A stretch of 64,000 nt of DNA, from the NCBI GenBank assembly GCA_021018995.1, contig CM037597.1, positions 6,523,299-6,587,298 on the forward strand, read 5' to 3'. The DNA is from Chloranthus sessilifolius. Lineage: Eukaryota; Streptophyta; Magnoliopsida; Chloranthales; Chloranthaceae. This document shows, piece after piece, positions 33,984 through 45,988 of the stretch. The position numbers and the translations under genes are program-made. The notes beneath the pieces are model-generated. The model ran no database searches, was not told the origin of the DNA, and was given only the letters and a program-made list of their open reading frames with translations. Position 1 is the first letter of the stretch. Each line of letters starts with the position of its first letter.

Positions 33984-35156
33984 GTTTGAGCACCCCCCCC
34001 CCCCCGCAATCACTGAAATTTCAGTAGCATAACGGCTCAAATTTTAGGATAGAGGAAAAACAAAATAAGGTATAGGAATATAGGGAAAGTTGGAGCTCTC
34101 GGACCTTTGTAGCACCGCCATGGAACTTCACATTGATGCAACTTTGATGAGTTTTTGATAGCAAATGGGTTAAGAAAAAGGGTTTTAGCTTCTAAGGTTT
34201 GAGCATAGAAGGTTAGGAATGATGGTATAATAATGATCTAGGCTAAGGTTTTAAAGCTTAGGAATGATGGAGATAGAAGTGTTGTGGGATAAGAGAGAAG
34301 GGCTTAAGGGATTAAAGGTTAGCAAAGAGGAGTGGGAAAGATGCCAGGAGATTTTTCTGGAGTTTTTACTTTAGGAGATGTAAAAAGGGTCCTAAACAAG
34401 GAGGGGTGGGTCTCTATTTATAGATGGAGAGATAATTAGTGAGTGGTTAGGTCACTAATGTGTTTAAAAATTAGGTAATAAGGAATCTAAGATTTTTTTT
34501 ATTTTTTAAGAGCTTGGAGAAGAGAGAAATGAGTTTAATGGTGGATGATGAGGTGATGACTTGAATGACATAAGGGTGATACCTAAGGTTGGAAAGGCCA
34601 TTTGGCTCCTAAAGAAATAAACCCCAAGCTTTGGGATAGTCCACAAGTCAAACCCCCAAATTAAAAATCAACCAGTTTTTAAAACAATAATTTTTTTTCA
34701 ATTTGAGAAGTTAGGGCCCGTGTTGGAGAAGAACCACCCTGTGTAAAATAATAATTTCTGTTATTTTTATTTTTACGCATGCCTAATGAATGCATTGGCT
34801 CGAGCTACCCCAAAACGATATATTATAATAGTCAATTGGAGTTTTCTATCAAAAGTTATGGCCATCGGAAGTTCGAGGGCCGCGCGCACAACATCATGAA
34901 TCCGTGAAATGCAATCTTTTGGGGTCTCCAGCCTCCGTGGGCCCGAGTTAGGTCCAATATGGGCCCAATGGGTTTAGTTTGGGTTCTATGGTATGGTTGG
35001 GATTTCTAAGAGTTCGAGAAGGGTTCTAAGGGGTCGGAAAAGGTTTTAAAGGTTCGAGTTAATTTCTAAAACTTCGGGAGGTGCTTTTAGATGCTCGAAA
35101 GTACGCCATTCTCAAATTATGGGTCAGTCGAGCCTTGGACCAATTTTGGGTGTCTA
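33984..35156 (-). mobile_element. Tat-like LTR on the minus strand, split by Athila
   Basis: On the minus strand it starts near 35156 with GTAGACACCC, carries a TATA box at 34414, and ends beyond the Athila insertion at about 18616-18851, where a primer-site-like stretch follows. The LTR is thus about 1.4 kb and faces the plus-strand Tat-like LTR at 12472. Because the pieces on either side of Athila share one target site, they are one LTR. A C run lies at 33995-34007. Fossil. Confidence 0.55.
34414..34423 (-). promoter_or_regulatory. TATA box of the minus-strand Tat-like LTR
   Basis: Reads CTATAAATAG on the minus strand, followed by AGACCCACCCC, like the TATA region at 15687. Confidence 0.5.
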
Positions 35157-35765
35157 CGATTATTTTTTCAGGTGTAGAAGAAAAAGTGACTAAGTCAAGA
35201 TTCTGGAATAAATTGGATTGGAAAAAATTCAGGAAAATCCAGCACAATTCGGGAAAAGGGTGGTGAAATTTCATAAAATTAAAAGAAAAACTATAAAAGT
35301 ATATATACAACTTAAAAAATATTTAAAAAATAAAAGTAAAATAAAATAGGGGAAACATTTGAGCAAAATTCAAAAAATTTGCGAATAATTTGTGAAATCT
35401 ACGAATAATTCTTATTTATTTTCTTTATATTGCAAATAATTATAATATTATTCATTTTTTTTCTAAAAATTGTGATTTATTCGCTACTATTTTAAAAAGT
35501 TGGAAAATTTGATCGCTATGGATGAAAATTACTAATATGATCAATTGACTTTTTGATACCACGAAAAAATAAATAAATACATAAATAAATATATATAAAA
35601 ATCACACAATGTTACAAAGTACTAACATCAACTAAATCATTGCCTTATCTACCATGTCTTCTACTTCCTATGGTAGCGGCTGCAATGGTGATGCCACTGT
35701 AGAGCCCATGTCACTTTATGGTCTCACCTAGGAGAATAGATTCCATCAATGAGCTGGAAGCAAGG
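35157..35765. other. Gene-free interval
   Basis: AT-rich sequence with repeated TTTGCGAATAATTTGTGAA-like pieces (35375-35480). No coding signal. Confidence 0.4.
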
Positions 35766-36668
35766 TGTCAAAATCGGTATCGGACTCGGGTATCGGACTA
35801 TGGAGGACCAATTCGACTCGGCTAATACATATTGGGTTCAAAACCGATACCGTATTGGTCGATATAGGCCCATATCGGCCGATATCGATGCTGTTAGAAA
35901 TTTTGTCATAATCATGATCAATTTAGAAATGCACCATTGTGCCAAAAAGATTGAGTGATTCGGATGGACGGACGCTCGTGAATGGACACACGGACATCCG
36001 TGAGTCATTCACGAACATCCGTGTTCCGGCGGTTTCGACAGTTATAGGAAGTTAGCGGCGGTTCCAACGGATATTGGAAGTTGGTGAAGGTCATCCTTGC
36101 CCCGATAGTATAAAAAGGTTGTGTGATTCGGGATGTAAGGTTTTGGGAAAAAATTCTTCATGCTAAAAATCTCTTCAGAGTTCCCCAATTCCTTCTCTTT
36201 GAGATATTCTTGTTTTTGTTCGGAATTGATGTAAATATCAAAGAATCTTTGCCTTGGTGTTTTAAGAATGTATTGGCTCATTTAAAATCGAGTGATCTTA
36301 TGTGGATCGAGTGGACCATCGGGAGAGACGACGGTTAAAGGCGATAAGCATTGTCACTATGGAAGGGATGATCGTGGGATGCGGTCAATATTGGTGAAGA
36401 AGAGTGATAGAGATTTCATTCTTAGAAGCACTGTAATAAATTCTTTTCATAGTGGATTGCTTGTCTTGGATCTGAGATAGATCCCGTGATTTTTACCTGT
36501 GAAAGAGTTTTCCACGTTAAAATCGCCTTTGTTAATTTTGTGGTTGTGTTTGCATATTTTCTCTTTTTATATCATTGATAACCCCGAAATTTCAGATGCC
36601 AAGTTGAGATACTGATACATATTGGTTTGCCGAGAAATTGATATGTATCGGCCGATTTTTGATACCAT
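35766..36668. repeat. Foldback element with ATCGG motifs, split by a solo LTR
   Basis: The left part begins TGTCAAAATCGGTATCGG and the right part ends CCGATTTTTGATACCAT, which are inverted copies. Several ATCGGCCGATAT and ATACATATTGG pieces recur in both halves. It is split at 35892 by the 703-bp solo LTR. Outer ends approximate. Confidence 0.6.
35892..36594 (+). mobile_element. 703-bp solo LTR, copia-like
   Basis: TGTTAGAAAT to GAAATTTCA, flanked by a perfect 5-bp duplication GATGC (35887-35891, 36595-36599). A TATAAAAAG box lies at 36109. Near the 3' end is GTTTTCCACGTTAAAATC, the kind of stretch found at the 3' end of plant copia LTRs. No internal region is left, so it is a solo LTR. Copia assignment is inference. 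Confidence 0.8.
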
Positions 36669-36932
36669 GGCTGTAAGTACTTGGTACTAGGCATCACACA
36701 CATGCTAGATGAGGATAGTTAATTAATTATTTATTTTTAAAAAAAATAATTTAGGATGTCATACCCCATAGATAGCCCAGATGTAGTGCCTGTGTATTGG
36801 GAGGGGACCCATACGAAGGGTTAGAGTAGGCGTGGGGTTTAGAACCCACAACATGTGCTTCCACAACGGAAGAGGATACCATAGGTCAACCGGTATTGTT
36901 AATAGTTAAACCTCCATAGATGTACAAATATT
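36669..36932. other. Gene-free interval
   Basis: No gene or paired repeat seen. Confidence 0.4.
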
Positions 36933-37389
36933 GGAAAATTTTTGAAATAACCCCTGAACTTACACCCCATTATCTATACACACCTAAACTATTGATAATA
37001 TCAATAAGCACCCAAAGTACATTTAAGTTCATCAACTAAACCCCTACCGTCACCTTTCGTTAATGGTTGAACGAAAAACGCTGAGTTAGCATACAGCTCA
37101 GCAAAATAGCGTACTTGGCACCCAATATGGCAGCCAACGTGATTTCAAAATAACCCCTGAATTTTCACCCCGTCATCAATAACGCACCTAATTAATGGGT
37201 GTCACGTACGCTATTTTCCTAAGTTGTATGCCAACTCAACATTTTTCGTTCAGCTATTAACGGAAAGTGATAGTAGGGGTTTAGTTGATGAACTTAAGTA
37301 TACTTTGGGTGCATATTTGATATTATCTATAGTTTAGGTGCGTTATTGATGAAGGGGTGTAAGTTCAGGGATTATTTTAAAATTTTTCC
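36933..37389. mobile_element. Mutator-type MITE, perfect 9-bp TSD
   Basis: 457 bp, GGAAAATTTTTGAAATAA to TTTTAAAATTTTTCC, flanked by the exact 9-bp duplication ACAAATATT (36924-36932, 37390-37398). The arms are inverted copies of about 200 bp. A third, partial copy of the terminal sequence (AAATAACCCCTGAATTTTCA) sits in the middle at 37147, so the left half is longer than the right. The 9-bp TSD and long TIRs place it in the Mutator superfamily. Confidence 0.95.
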
Positions 37390-37398
37390 ACAAATATT

Positions 37399-38557
37399 TG
37401 TTGAATTTCATTTTTGACATTTCATTATTGGCAAAAGGGACAATGCACTCAGGCGCACAGGATGACCCGTTCGCCGGTCCCCAGATCACATGCCGTGTGG
37501 CATGATCAACCCAAAACAACTTCCATTTTGGGTTGATCAGCCACGTGATTTAAAAAAAAAATGTTTTTTGACAATTTTACCCTCCGTTTAATTGGTCAAA
37601 GATAAGGCAAGGCCTTAAAACTTTTGTGCATTGATTTTCTCCAATTTTAATCACATGTTTAAAGGTGGAACAGTCATAAAAATAATATTTTTTAATAGGA
37701 TATAAACCACCTTGCCTAAATTATTGAGGCATGTTTAAAGGTGGCACCGGATCCTCTTGATGAATGCCACATGATGGCTAATTAATGATAGATGCAAAAA
37801 TTTCTCTACACGCGGGCACATAGTCCCCAATTTCTTCATTATTTTTGCATGTCTCAAGGTTAGTGGAGGAAGATTATCAGATTTTTATTATCACGATTTA
37901 TGTCAAACTAGTCCAATACTCTCACGTGTCTTTGGTTTCGCCAAGTTGCATATGTTGGGACATGTGGCTCTTTATTGATATAATAAAAAGTTGTCTTTAT
38001 CCCACTGATTATAAGCTTCGTAACATATACGATTGGTCGTTACGTAAGCCACGATCAACCGTAACTGTCGTCAAGGAAATTGCTTATTATTATTGTCTAT
38101 AATATGCAGTTATATATAATTGTGAGTTGTTTTTCTATTGGTTTATTTTACTCTTATTTATTTATCATCCCACGCTAGGCAAACCTATGATCCCGAAATT
38201 TCATAGATTGATCCATGACACGAGAGTGACTTTCTCCGAAGGGATCTAGCTGAGTTATGGTCCATAGGGAAAATGAGTTAGCATGACCATCAGGTGACTT
38301 GTTATGCAGCTCGCTTTTAGGGATGTGTGCTAAATGAAATTAGCATATGTACTATATGATATATGTGTGTCGTGATCTAAAAATCTTTACTATAAAAGAT
38401 AAGGATGAAAAAATGATCTCCATCGTTCGATTCAAAGTCGTCAAACATGACACATATCCCAAATATGACCTAAGTACCAAGAAAATTAATACTCAAGTTA
38501 AGTACATAATACTCGAAGAGAGACGGTATTTTGGGGACCTGTGAACTAATTTTAAGG
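37399..38557. other. Gene-free interval
   Basis: No supported gene. A small hairpin built on TGATCAACCCAAAA / TTTTGGGTTGATCA lies at 37502-37541. The ORFs 37845-38102 and 38347-38544 show no domain. Confidence 0.45.
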
Positions 38558-38940
38558 TCGTCATCTGAAAATCTTTGGTACAAAAGAATGACACAAAACA
38601 CAATCTTTCTCAGATGATTCAATACGGTCAAAGGCCATTATCTGATGGGCAAAAGTCAAGTCCAATTGGTTGAATATGGTTTCGTGCTCAACCAGATCTG
38701 TAGTTGTTGGATAGAAGAGAATCTTGACTACATGGTATCCTACAAAAATGAAAACCGTGGAAGTTAAGATTCTCTTCTGTCCAACGGCTGCAGATCTAAT
38801 TAAAGACAAATCAGGTTCTAACAGTTGGACTTGACCATTGTCTATTATCTAATTCAACAGTTATTGGTGTCGAATCATATGATAGAGATCGCGTGTTTTG
38901 TCAATCTTTCACACCAAAGATATCTTTAGATCATGACCTT
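38558..38940. repeat. Foldback MITE
   Basis: The left arm (GGTCGTCATCTGAAAATC) and right arm (ending AGATCATGACC) are inverted copies across about 180 bp. Both contain CAAGTCCAAC/GTTGGACTTG and AGAATCTTRACT. No coding capacity and no confirmed TSD. Confidence 0.75.
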
Positions 38941-39029
38941 CAAATTAGACAGCTTAAATAGTGTTTTCAAATGGTACAAGTCCTTAAAAGACTAAGTCTT
39001 TCTTTAGGGTATCTCTCTGTTTGCGCCCA

Positions 39030-39495
39030 CGCATTCTCTGAAAGCGCCCACGTCCTAGACCCTCCTTGAAAACCATTGATTGCTTCAAATTTGATGATGG
39101 AGATTATTTTTCACCTTAATCTTCCACATAATAGATTCTGAGATTGACAAAAGATAATTTTCATTATTTGATTAAAAAAATAATAGTATTAGCACTTAAA
39201 TGCATGTGTGAAGAGATCTACTTTTGGAGATGAGAGATGGGTACCTCTATTCAAGGATCAAAATTTTGATCGAAATGACCGAAATTTCGATCCAAATTAT
39301 TGGTTTCGGTCCCCACCAAAATAATAATTTGGACTAAAATTTCGGTCATTTTTATATGGGAGCCAAAATTTTGATTTTCAGCCGAAATTTTGATCCTTGT
39401 ATGCCTCTATTTATGGCCACGTATTTTTTAAAAGCAACCACATCTCAGACTGTTTGAAAATCATTGATTGCTTCAGATCTGAAGCAATCATTGAT
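39030..39495. repeat. Single copy of the 43-45 kb array unit
   Basis: TTTGCGCCCACGCATTCTC, then ATTGATTGCTTCAAATTTGATG, then GAGAGATGGGTACCTCTATTC and an AAATTTCGGTC palindrome. This is the unit repeated at 43112-45610, here in one copy next to duplicate A. Confidence 0.75.
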
Positions 39496-40366
39496 TTGCA
39501 ATTAATGATTCTCTTACTGATTTAAAATTTTACCTAAATTCACGTCTTCCTACATGAATTTTAATTTTTTTCTACTTTTTAGAAACTCACTGCAAGCAGT
39601 CACTCTGGTCCCTTCGTATTCTAATTGCGGTGCACCCATCAACTTCAATTAATTACGGAAATTTTTTTTTTGAATGTGATGTATGTGTACGTGCGCAGCA
39701 CTATGGCATTGCACACTCATCATTTGGGTGTCACATCAACATTCGAAAGGCTGATCAGGTACTATAAAAAATTAAAAGGATGATTTTTTCTTATTGAATT
39801 TTAGGTTAAAGTTAAAAAATTTGATTGGACGATGCTTAGGCTGGGAATCAAGATGTTTAACTTACCATTTGAAGGATATAAAAAACGCCTTAAAAGTTAA
39901 AATAAAATAAAAACTCATGGATGTCACATGATAGTTCATCATTATCATCATCATCATCATCATCGTGATAGTTATCAAACGATTGCCCAAGCCTAGTAAA
40001 ATATCCTCCTCTCCACAACGGAGGTTTCTAGTTGGGTTGACTAAAATACCAAGATTCCTCACCCACTTCAAAACATTAGAGGAAATAAGTTCATAATTAG
40101 CAGGTTCATCCTCAAATTTAACACGATTTCTGGCAATCTAAATACACCAAGCAACCAACCAAGGAATCATTCTCTTGATAAGGTTAACTTGAGACTTCCT
40201 ACCAACAGAAACTAGGCCATGATCTTATTTTCTAAGGTATTCCCTCCACGGAGAATATTAAAAATTTCTCTAAATTCCCCCAAATTAAACCATAGTAAAA
40301 ATTTTATACAAATTAAAAAGATGCTCCATGGATTCTTTTGAACAACAGCGTAGAGGACATCGACAC

Positions 40367-42875
40367 TGTAATATCCTGAAAAATCACGTTAAATCGTGAC
40401 CTCGGGATCCATGCCCGATTCGTCACAAGTTTGACCAATTAGGAGTTCAATAGTTAGCATAGAGTGTGATGAACGGATGAGATGTGATAGTTTGAGTGTT
40501 TATGTGGTGTGTGATTGGAATGTGAAGTCGCATACACCTATCGCGGTGTATGTGCTCAATACATAAGTGAGGAAAGAGATAGAAGGGTTTAATAACCCTA
40601 AAATCAGTGTTTTGGTTGTTGAGAGAGAAGTAAAGAAGAGAGAGAGAGGAGTAAAGAAGGGTTGAGTAAGGAGTTATTGTGGGTGATTGGAAGGGGGATT
40701 CAAGCATTTAAGAGACCGACTCAACGCGAAGGATCCGTTCAAGCCAAAGCTGGAACCCTAGCCTTTCCAACCACTTGATTTAAATCAATTTGAGATTGAT
40801 TGAAGGTAAAATTCTTGTGGTTTAAATGCATATATTGAAAGGTTAGATTGTGGTTAGAAATGGGTTAAAGTATAGGATAAAGGCTTAGAAAAGTGGAGGA
40901 AAAAGTAAGAGAAGAGATTGGGAAGAACAGCCAAAAGGGGGCTGAATCTGGCAATTTCGATTAATCGAAATTGGGTTTCGATTAATCGAAATTGGCCAAG
41001 AAGTTGAAAAGTCAGAGGACCCCGATCTCGATTAATCGAATTGAGTTTCGATTAATCGACTTTGGATTTCGATTAATCGAATTTGAAATCGATTGATCGA
41101 CTGAGAACCTACAGTGAACTCCAGTGAAGAAAAGAAATGTGCTTGATGAAATCAACTAATCGAAATGAAGATTCGATTAATCGATTTGTAATTTCGATTA
41201 ATCGATTTGGGATCGATTAATCGATTTTGGGAACTCGATTACTCGAATTGAGAATCGACTGGACAGAGCAGAGAATTTCGATTAATCGAATTGGGTTTCG
41301 ATTAATTGAATGGAAATCTCGATTAATCGATTTGAGAATCGATTAATCGATATTGACTTTCGATTAATCGATTTTGGAAATCGATTAATCGACTGGGCCA
41401 GTTTATGTTGACTTCTGAGTTTGACTTTGAGATTCTTGGGGGGTCTTGGACCTCCTTTATTGCATCCTTAGTGATGTGTTTCACATGTTATGTGGTACCA
41501 TAGGTGGTACGTGTGAGCAAGTGCAGAAGGAGCCACGTGGGACCTTGATGCATTGATCGAACAGAGACTTGAGGTAGGGAACACCTTGAACATGTATCTT
41601 ATTTTACAAGAGCATGTATGTAGTGATATAGAATTCAATTCAAAATGTTTTTATTGCTTAAGAATTGTGAAAAGTGTGTGTGTGTGACATCCATAAGAGT
41701 AATCATAATGAGTCATCCCCAGGGGATGAAGAAGTAAAGAGATTAGAGCATCAGATGTGATACAAGTGAATGGATACATCCCAGGAATGTATCCACGATT
41801 GAATCATGTTTGATAGGGCCTAACTGATATAAGATAGCACAATTACACGGTAAATAACTATATGTAAAGCACCTGATACTTTTGTTATTTGAGGTTTGAT
41901 AGGGTACCCCACCGACGTGGCGGGATATCCACGACTGACACGATAGGATATCCATGACCGATACGGCGGCGAAACGGTAGGCCAGTGCGGAGGCTTATCC
42001 GTACATAGTAAGCACACCCCAGGGGTGTTGATTTAGACTAGTGAAACCCAGCCACCAATCCCCAGGGGAAAGGGGCTTGGGTACTACTTGTATTCCCAGG
42101 GAATACGTTAAAAGTGTCTATATAGATGACGATGATGAGTATCTCATCGGGGCTCGATGCTATATTGCTCGGGGATTACTTAAGTTGAAAGTTTAAGTTT
42201 TGTTTTAGGCCTTTCAGCATCATTCATGAATAAATAAAGGCATGAGTAAACTACCAGTAAAATGCAATGCTTTTTAACTGTTTTCATCAGTAACTGCATA
42301 GACACATCATGCATGTCATATCATGGAATATATGTGAGTAATAATTTATATGTTCAACTGTGTTTTTGTTCCCTATTGAGCTAGGATGTAGCTCACCCTA
42401 TAGACTATACGTCGCAGGTCCACTACTAGCAGCTGCCGAGGCTTCAGGAGACGCTGACCCCGGTAAGTCGGACCTTGCGGCCGGTGAGGAGTTAGAGCCA
42501 CCTCCGGAGGACTTCTTTTAGAGGACTCCGTTGTGCCGCATTGAGGGCTTTTTGATAGAGATTTGTACGGCTTGGTATGTCAAACCTTGTTTTGGTTAAA
42601 CAATATATATATTGAGTTTGGAATTATTCTTTTGGGGCGAACCATCCGTGATGATTGCTATCATCGATGGTTCGGATCGGTTCTCCATTCACGCAGAGGC
42701 ATGAGGGTAGAACTGTCTTTTGATAATTGCTTTTATATAGATTTAAATTCCGCAGTTTCATTTACTATTTCATTTTTACTTGATATACCAATGTTCCGTG
42801 CTTAGTTAAGGGGCATGATCAAGATAATCGTACTGATGGCACGGGTTTCGGAATGCCGAAATTCGGGCTGTCACA
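40367..42875 (+). mobile_element. 2.5-kb solo LTR, second family with family-P layout
   Basis: TGTAATATCCTGAAAAATC to AATTCGGGCTGTCACA. The flanking pentamers GACAC (40362-40366) and GAGAC (42876-42880) agree at four of five, and the empty site in duplicate B (CATCGAGACACT) confirms the insertion. It lacks overall identity with family P. It nonetheless shares the terminal consensus (TGTAAY..CC.GAAAA / TTCGGGCTGTYACA), length, a GAGCTAGGATGTAGCTC motif near 42380, a palindrome cluster and a GGTTC-rich 3' part. Confidence 0.88.
40954..41398. repeat. Palindrome cluster, core TTCGATTAATCGAA
   Basis: By eye 13 exact CGATTAATCG cores plus about four one-base variants lie in about 445 bp. Neighbours are about 20 bp apart within pairs and triplets, joined by TTGGG or TTTGG linkers. 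It occupies the position that the TGATCGATCA cluster has in family P. Confidence 0.9.
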
Positions 42876-43111
42876 GAGACACTAAAGGAATTCTGCGCGA
42901 TTTCACTAAGGAGTCCACAGAAACAGCTTTATTCGTAATCTTCCACCCAAAAATTTTAACTTTCTTGGGTAAGTTGGTGCTCCAAAGCCATTTCAAGACA
43001 ACATTAAGAGGATAATTAAATCTTAAAATGTTCCAAGTTGAATTAGAGTTGATCGACCATTCGTACTAGGCTTCCAAAATATTTTATCATTCCCTTCAGT
43101 CCATGGTTTAG

Positions 43112-45610
43112 CCTAGATTTGATGATGGAGATCGTTTTTCACCACGATCTTCCATATAATAGATCCTGAGATTGACGAAAGATAATATTCATTATTTGAT
43201 TAAAAAAGTCAACTGATTAGCACTTAAATGCATGTGTGAAGAGATCTACTTTTGGAGATGAGAGATGGGTACCTCTATTCAAATATCAAAATTTCGGCCG
43301 AAATGACCGAAATTTTGGTCCAAATTTTCGTTTTGGTTGGGACCGAAATTGATAATTTGGACCGAAATTTCGATCATTTTTGTATGGGATCCAAAATTTC
43401 GGTCCAAATTATCGGTTTCAAGCCAAAATTTTACTCAAAATTTTGATCCTTGCCTCTATTTGCGCCCACGCATTCTTTGAAAGTGATCACGTCTCAGGCT
43501 CCTTGAAAACCATTGATTGCTTCAGATTAGATAATGGATATCGTTTTTCACCCTAATCTTCTACATAATAGATCCTGAGATTGACGACAGATAATTTTCA
43601 TTATTTGATTAAAAAAGTCAACAGTATTAGCACTTAAATGCATGTGTGAAGCGATCAACTTTTGGAGATGAGAGATGGGTACCTCTATTCAGGGATCAAA
43701 ATTTCAGCCGAAATGACTGAAATTTCGGTCTAAATTATCGGTTTCGGTCATGCCTGAAATCGAAATTTTACTTGAAATTTTGATCCTTGCCTCTATTTGC
43801 GCCCACGCATTCTTTGTAAGCGATCACGTCTCAGACTCCTTGAAAACCATTGATTGCTTCAGATTTGATGATGGAGATCATTTTTCACCCCGATCTTCCA
43901 CATAATAGATCCTGAGATTGACGAAAGTTAATTTTCATTATTTGATTAAAAAAGTCAACACTATTAGCACTTAAATGCATGTGTGAAGGGATCTACTTTT
44001 GGAGATGAGAGATGGGTACCTCTATTCAAAGATCAAAATTTGGACCGAAATTTCGGTCATTTTGTTTGGGACCCAAAATTTTGGTTTTCAACCAAAATTT
44101 CGGACCAAATTATCGGTTTCGGTCATGCCTAAAATTGAAATTTTGATCCTTGCCTCTATTTGCGCCCACACATTCTTTGAAAATGACCACGTCTCAAACT
44201 CCTTGAAAACCATTGATTGCTTTAGATTTGATGATGGAGATTGTTTTTCACCCCGATCTTCCACATAATAGATCTTAAGATTGACGAAAGATAATTTTCA
44301 TTATTTGATTAAAAAAGTCAACAGTATTAGCACTTAAATGCATGTGTGAAGAGATCTACTTTTCGAGGTGAGAGATGGGTACCTCTATTCAAGGATCAAA
44401 ATTTTGGCCGAAATGACCGAAATTTCGATCCAAATTATCGGTTTCAGTCCCCACCGAAACGATAATTTAGACAAAAATTTCAGTCACTTTTGTATGGGAT
44501 CCAAAATTTCGATTTTCCGCCAAAATTTTGGTCCAAATTATTGGTTTCGGTCATGCCTGAAACCAAAATTTTACCCGAAATGTTGATCCTTGCCTCTATT
44601 TGCGCCTACACATTCTTTGAAAGCGACCAAGTCTTAGACTCCTTGAAAACCATTGATTGCTTCAAATTTGATGATGGAGATCATTTTTCACTCTGATCTT
44701 CCACATAATAGATCTGAGATTGACGAAAGATAATTTACATTATTTGATTAAAAAAGTCAACAGTGTTAACACTTAAATGCATGTGTGAAGAGATCTACTT
44801 TTGGAGATGAGAGATGGGTATCTCTATTCAAGGATCAAAATTTCGGCTGAAATGACCGAAATTTCGGTCCAAATTATTGGTTTCGGTCCCCACCAAAATG
44901 ATAATTTGGGCCAAAATTTCAGTCATTTTTGTATGGGGTCCAAAATTTCAGTTTTCGGCCGAAATTTCGGTCCAAATTATCAGTTTCGGTCATGCCTAAA
45001 ACCAAAATTTTACCCGAAATTTTGATCATTTCCTCTATTTGCGCCCACACATTCTTTGAAAGCGACCAAGTCTCAGACTCCTTGAAAACCATTGATTGCT
45101 TCAGATTTGATGATGGAGATCGTTTTTCACCCCGATCTTCCACATAACAGATCTTGAGATTGCGGAAAGATAATTTTCATTAAATAATTCAAAAAGTCAA
45201 AAGTATTAACACTCAAATGCATGTGTGAAGAGATCTACTCTTGGAGATGAGAGACAAGTACCTCTATTCAAGGATCAAAATTTCAACCGAAATGATCGAA
45301 ATTTTGGTTCAAATTATCAATTTCAGTCCGCACCGAAACGATAATTTGGACCAAAATTTCGGTCATTTTTGTATGAGATCAAAAATTTCGGTTTTCGGCC
45401 AAAATTTTGGTCCAAATTATCGGTTTCGGTCATGCCTGAAGCCAAAATTTTACCCGAAATTTGATCCATGCCTCTATCTGCGCCCACACATTCTTTGAAA
45501 GCGACCAAGTCTCAGACTCCTTGAAAACCATTGATTGCTTCAAATTTGATGATGGAGATCGTTTTTCACCCCGATCTTCCACATAATTGATCTTGAGATT
45601 ATGTCTCACT
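43112..45610. repeat. Tandem array of MITE-arm units (about 340-440 bp)
   Basis: About six head-to-tail units, marked by GAGAGATGGGTACCTCTATTC near 43258, 43669, 44005, 44366, 44806 and a variant near 45247. Each unit has a MITE arm (GCGCCCAC-CATTCTTTGAAAGC, GATGGAGATCGTTTTTCACC, TAATAGATCCTGAGATTGACG) and an AAATTTCGGTC palindromic block. The unit length varies because the palindromic block is longer or shorter. The short frames it produces (MEMRDGYLYS...) are repeat artefacts. Confidence 0.88.
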
Positions 45611-45925
45611 TATCAGACGGTTCATTGTTTATTCCATGTGTTGCAGATCGCCAAAAAATGACCCTAATTCACGTTTGAGTGTGATGTGTATCATATGATA
45701 CCAAAAAAATGCCATATGATTCAAGAATTTTTTGAGAATTTGTGACACATGAAATGAAAATGAATCATCTGATACGTGAGACATGATCTCAAGATCTATT
45801 TTGTGAAAGATTCTTTCCAAAAACGATCTTTATCATCTGATTTGAAGCAATCAATGACTTTCAATGGATCTAAGGCATGGGCGCTTTTAGAGAATGCGTG
45901 GGCACAAAGAGAGGTACTCATGAGA
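45465..45925. repeat. Complete long-TIR foldback MITE at the array edge
   Basis: The left arm is the last array unit (CTCTATCTGCGCCCACACATTC...), and the right arm returns inverted to GCGTGGGCACAAAGAGAGGTA. It shows that the array at 43112-45610 is made of copies of this MITE's left arm. Confidence 0.75.
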
Positions 45926-45988
45926 GTTTTATGGAGCAAAAATATATTTTATTATTTGCACCTATAGATTTACTCTTTATAAATTAGT

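Larger units (their letters stand above)
39496..43111. repeat. Segmental duplicate A (contains LINE 3' end)
   Basis: Apart from the nested solo LTR (40367-42875) this interval is colinear with 45989-47156. Both have GCAATTAATGATTC at the start, a TACTTTTTAGAAA-TCACTGC block, a CAT microsatellite and the minus-strand LINE 3' end, and both end at GTCCATGGTTTAG. Differences are scattered substitutions and a short duplication in copy B. Confidence 0.88.

Noticed and set aside
43252-45508. Family of small ORFs starting MEMRDGYLYS
   Set aside because: Each lies in a unit of the non-coding MITE-arm array and reads through palindromic AAATTTCGG sequence.
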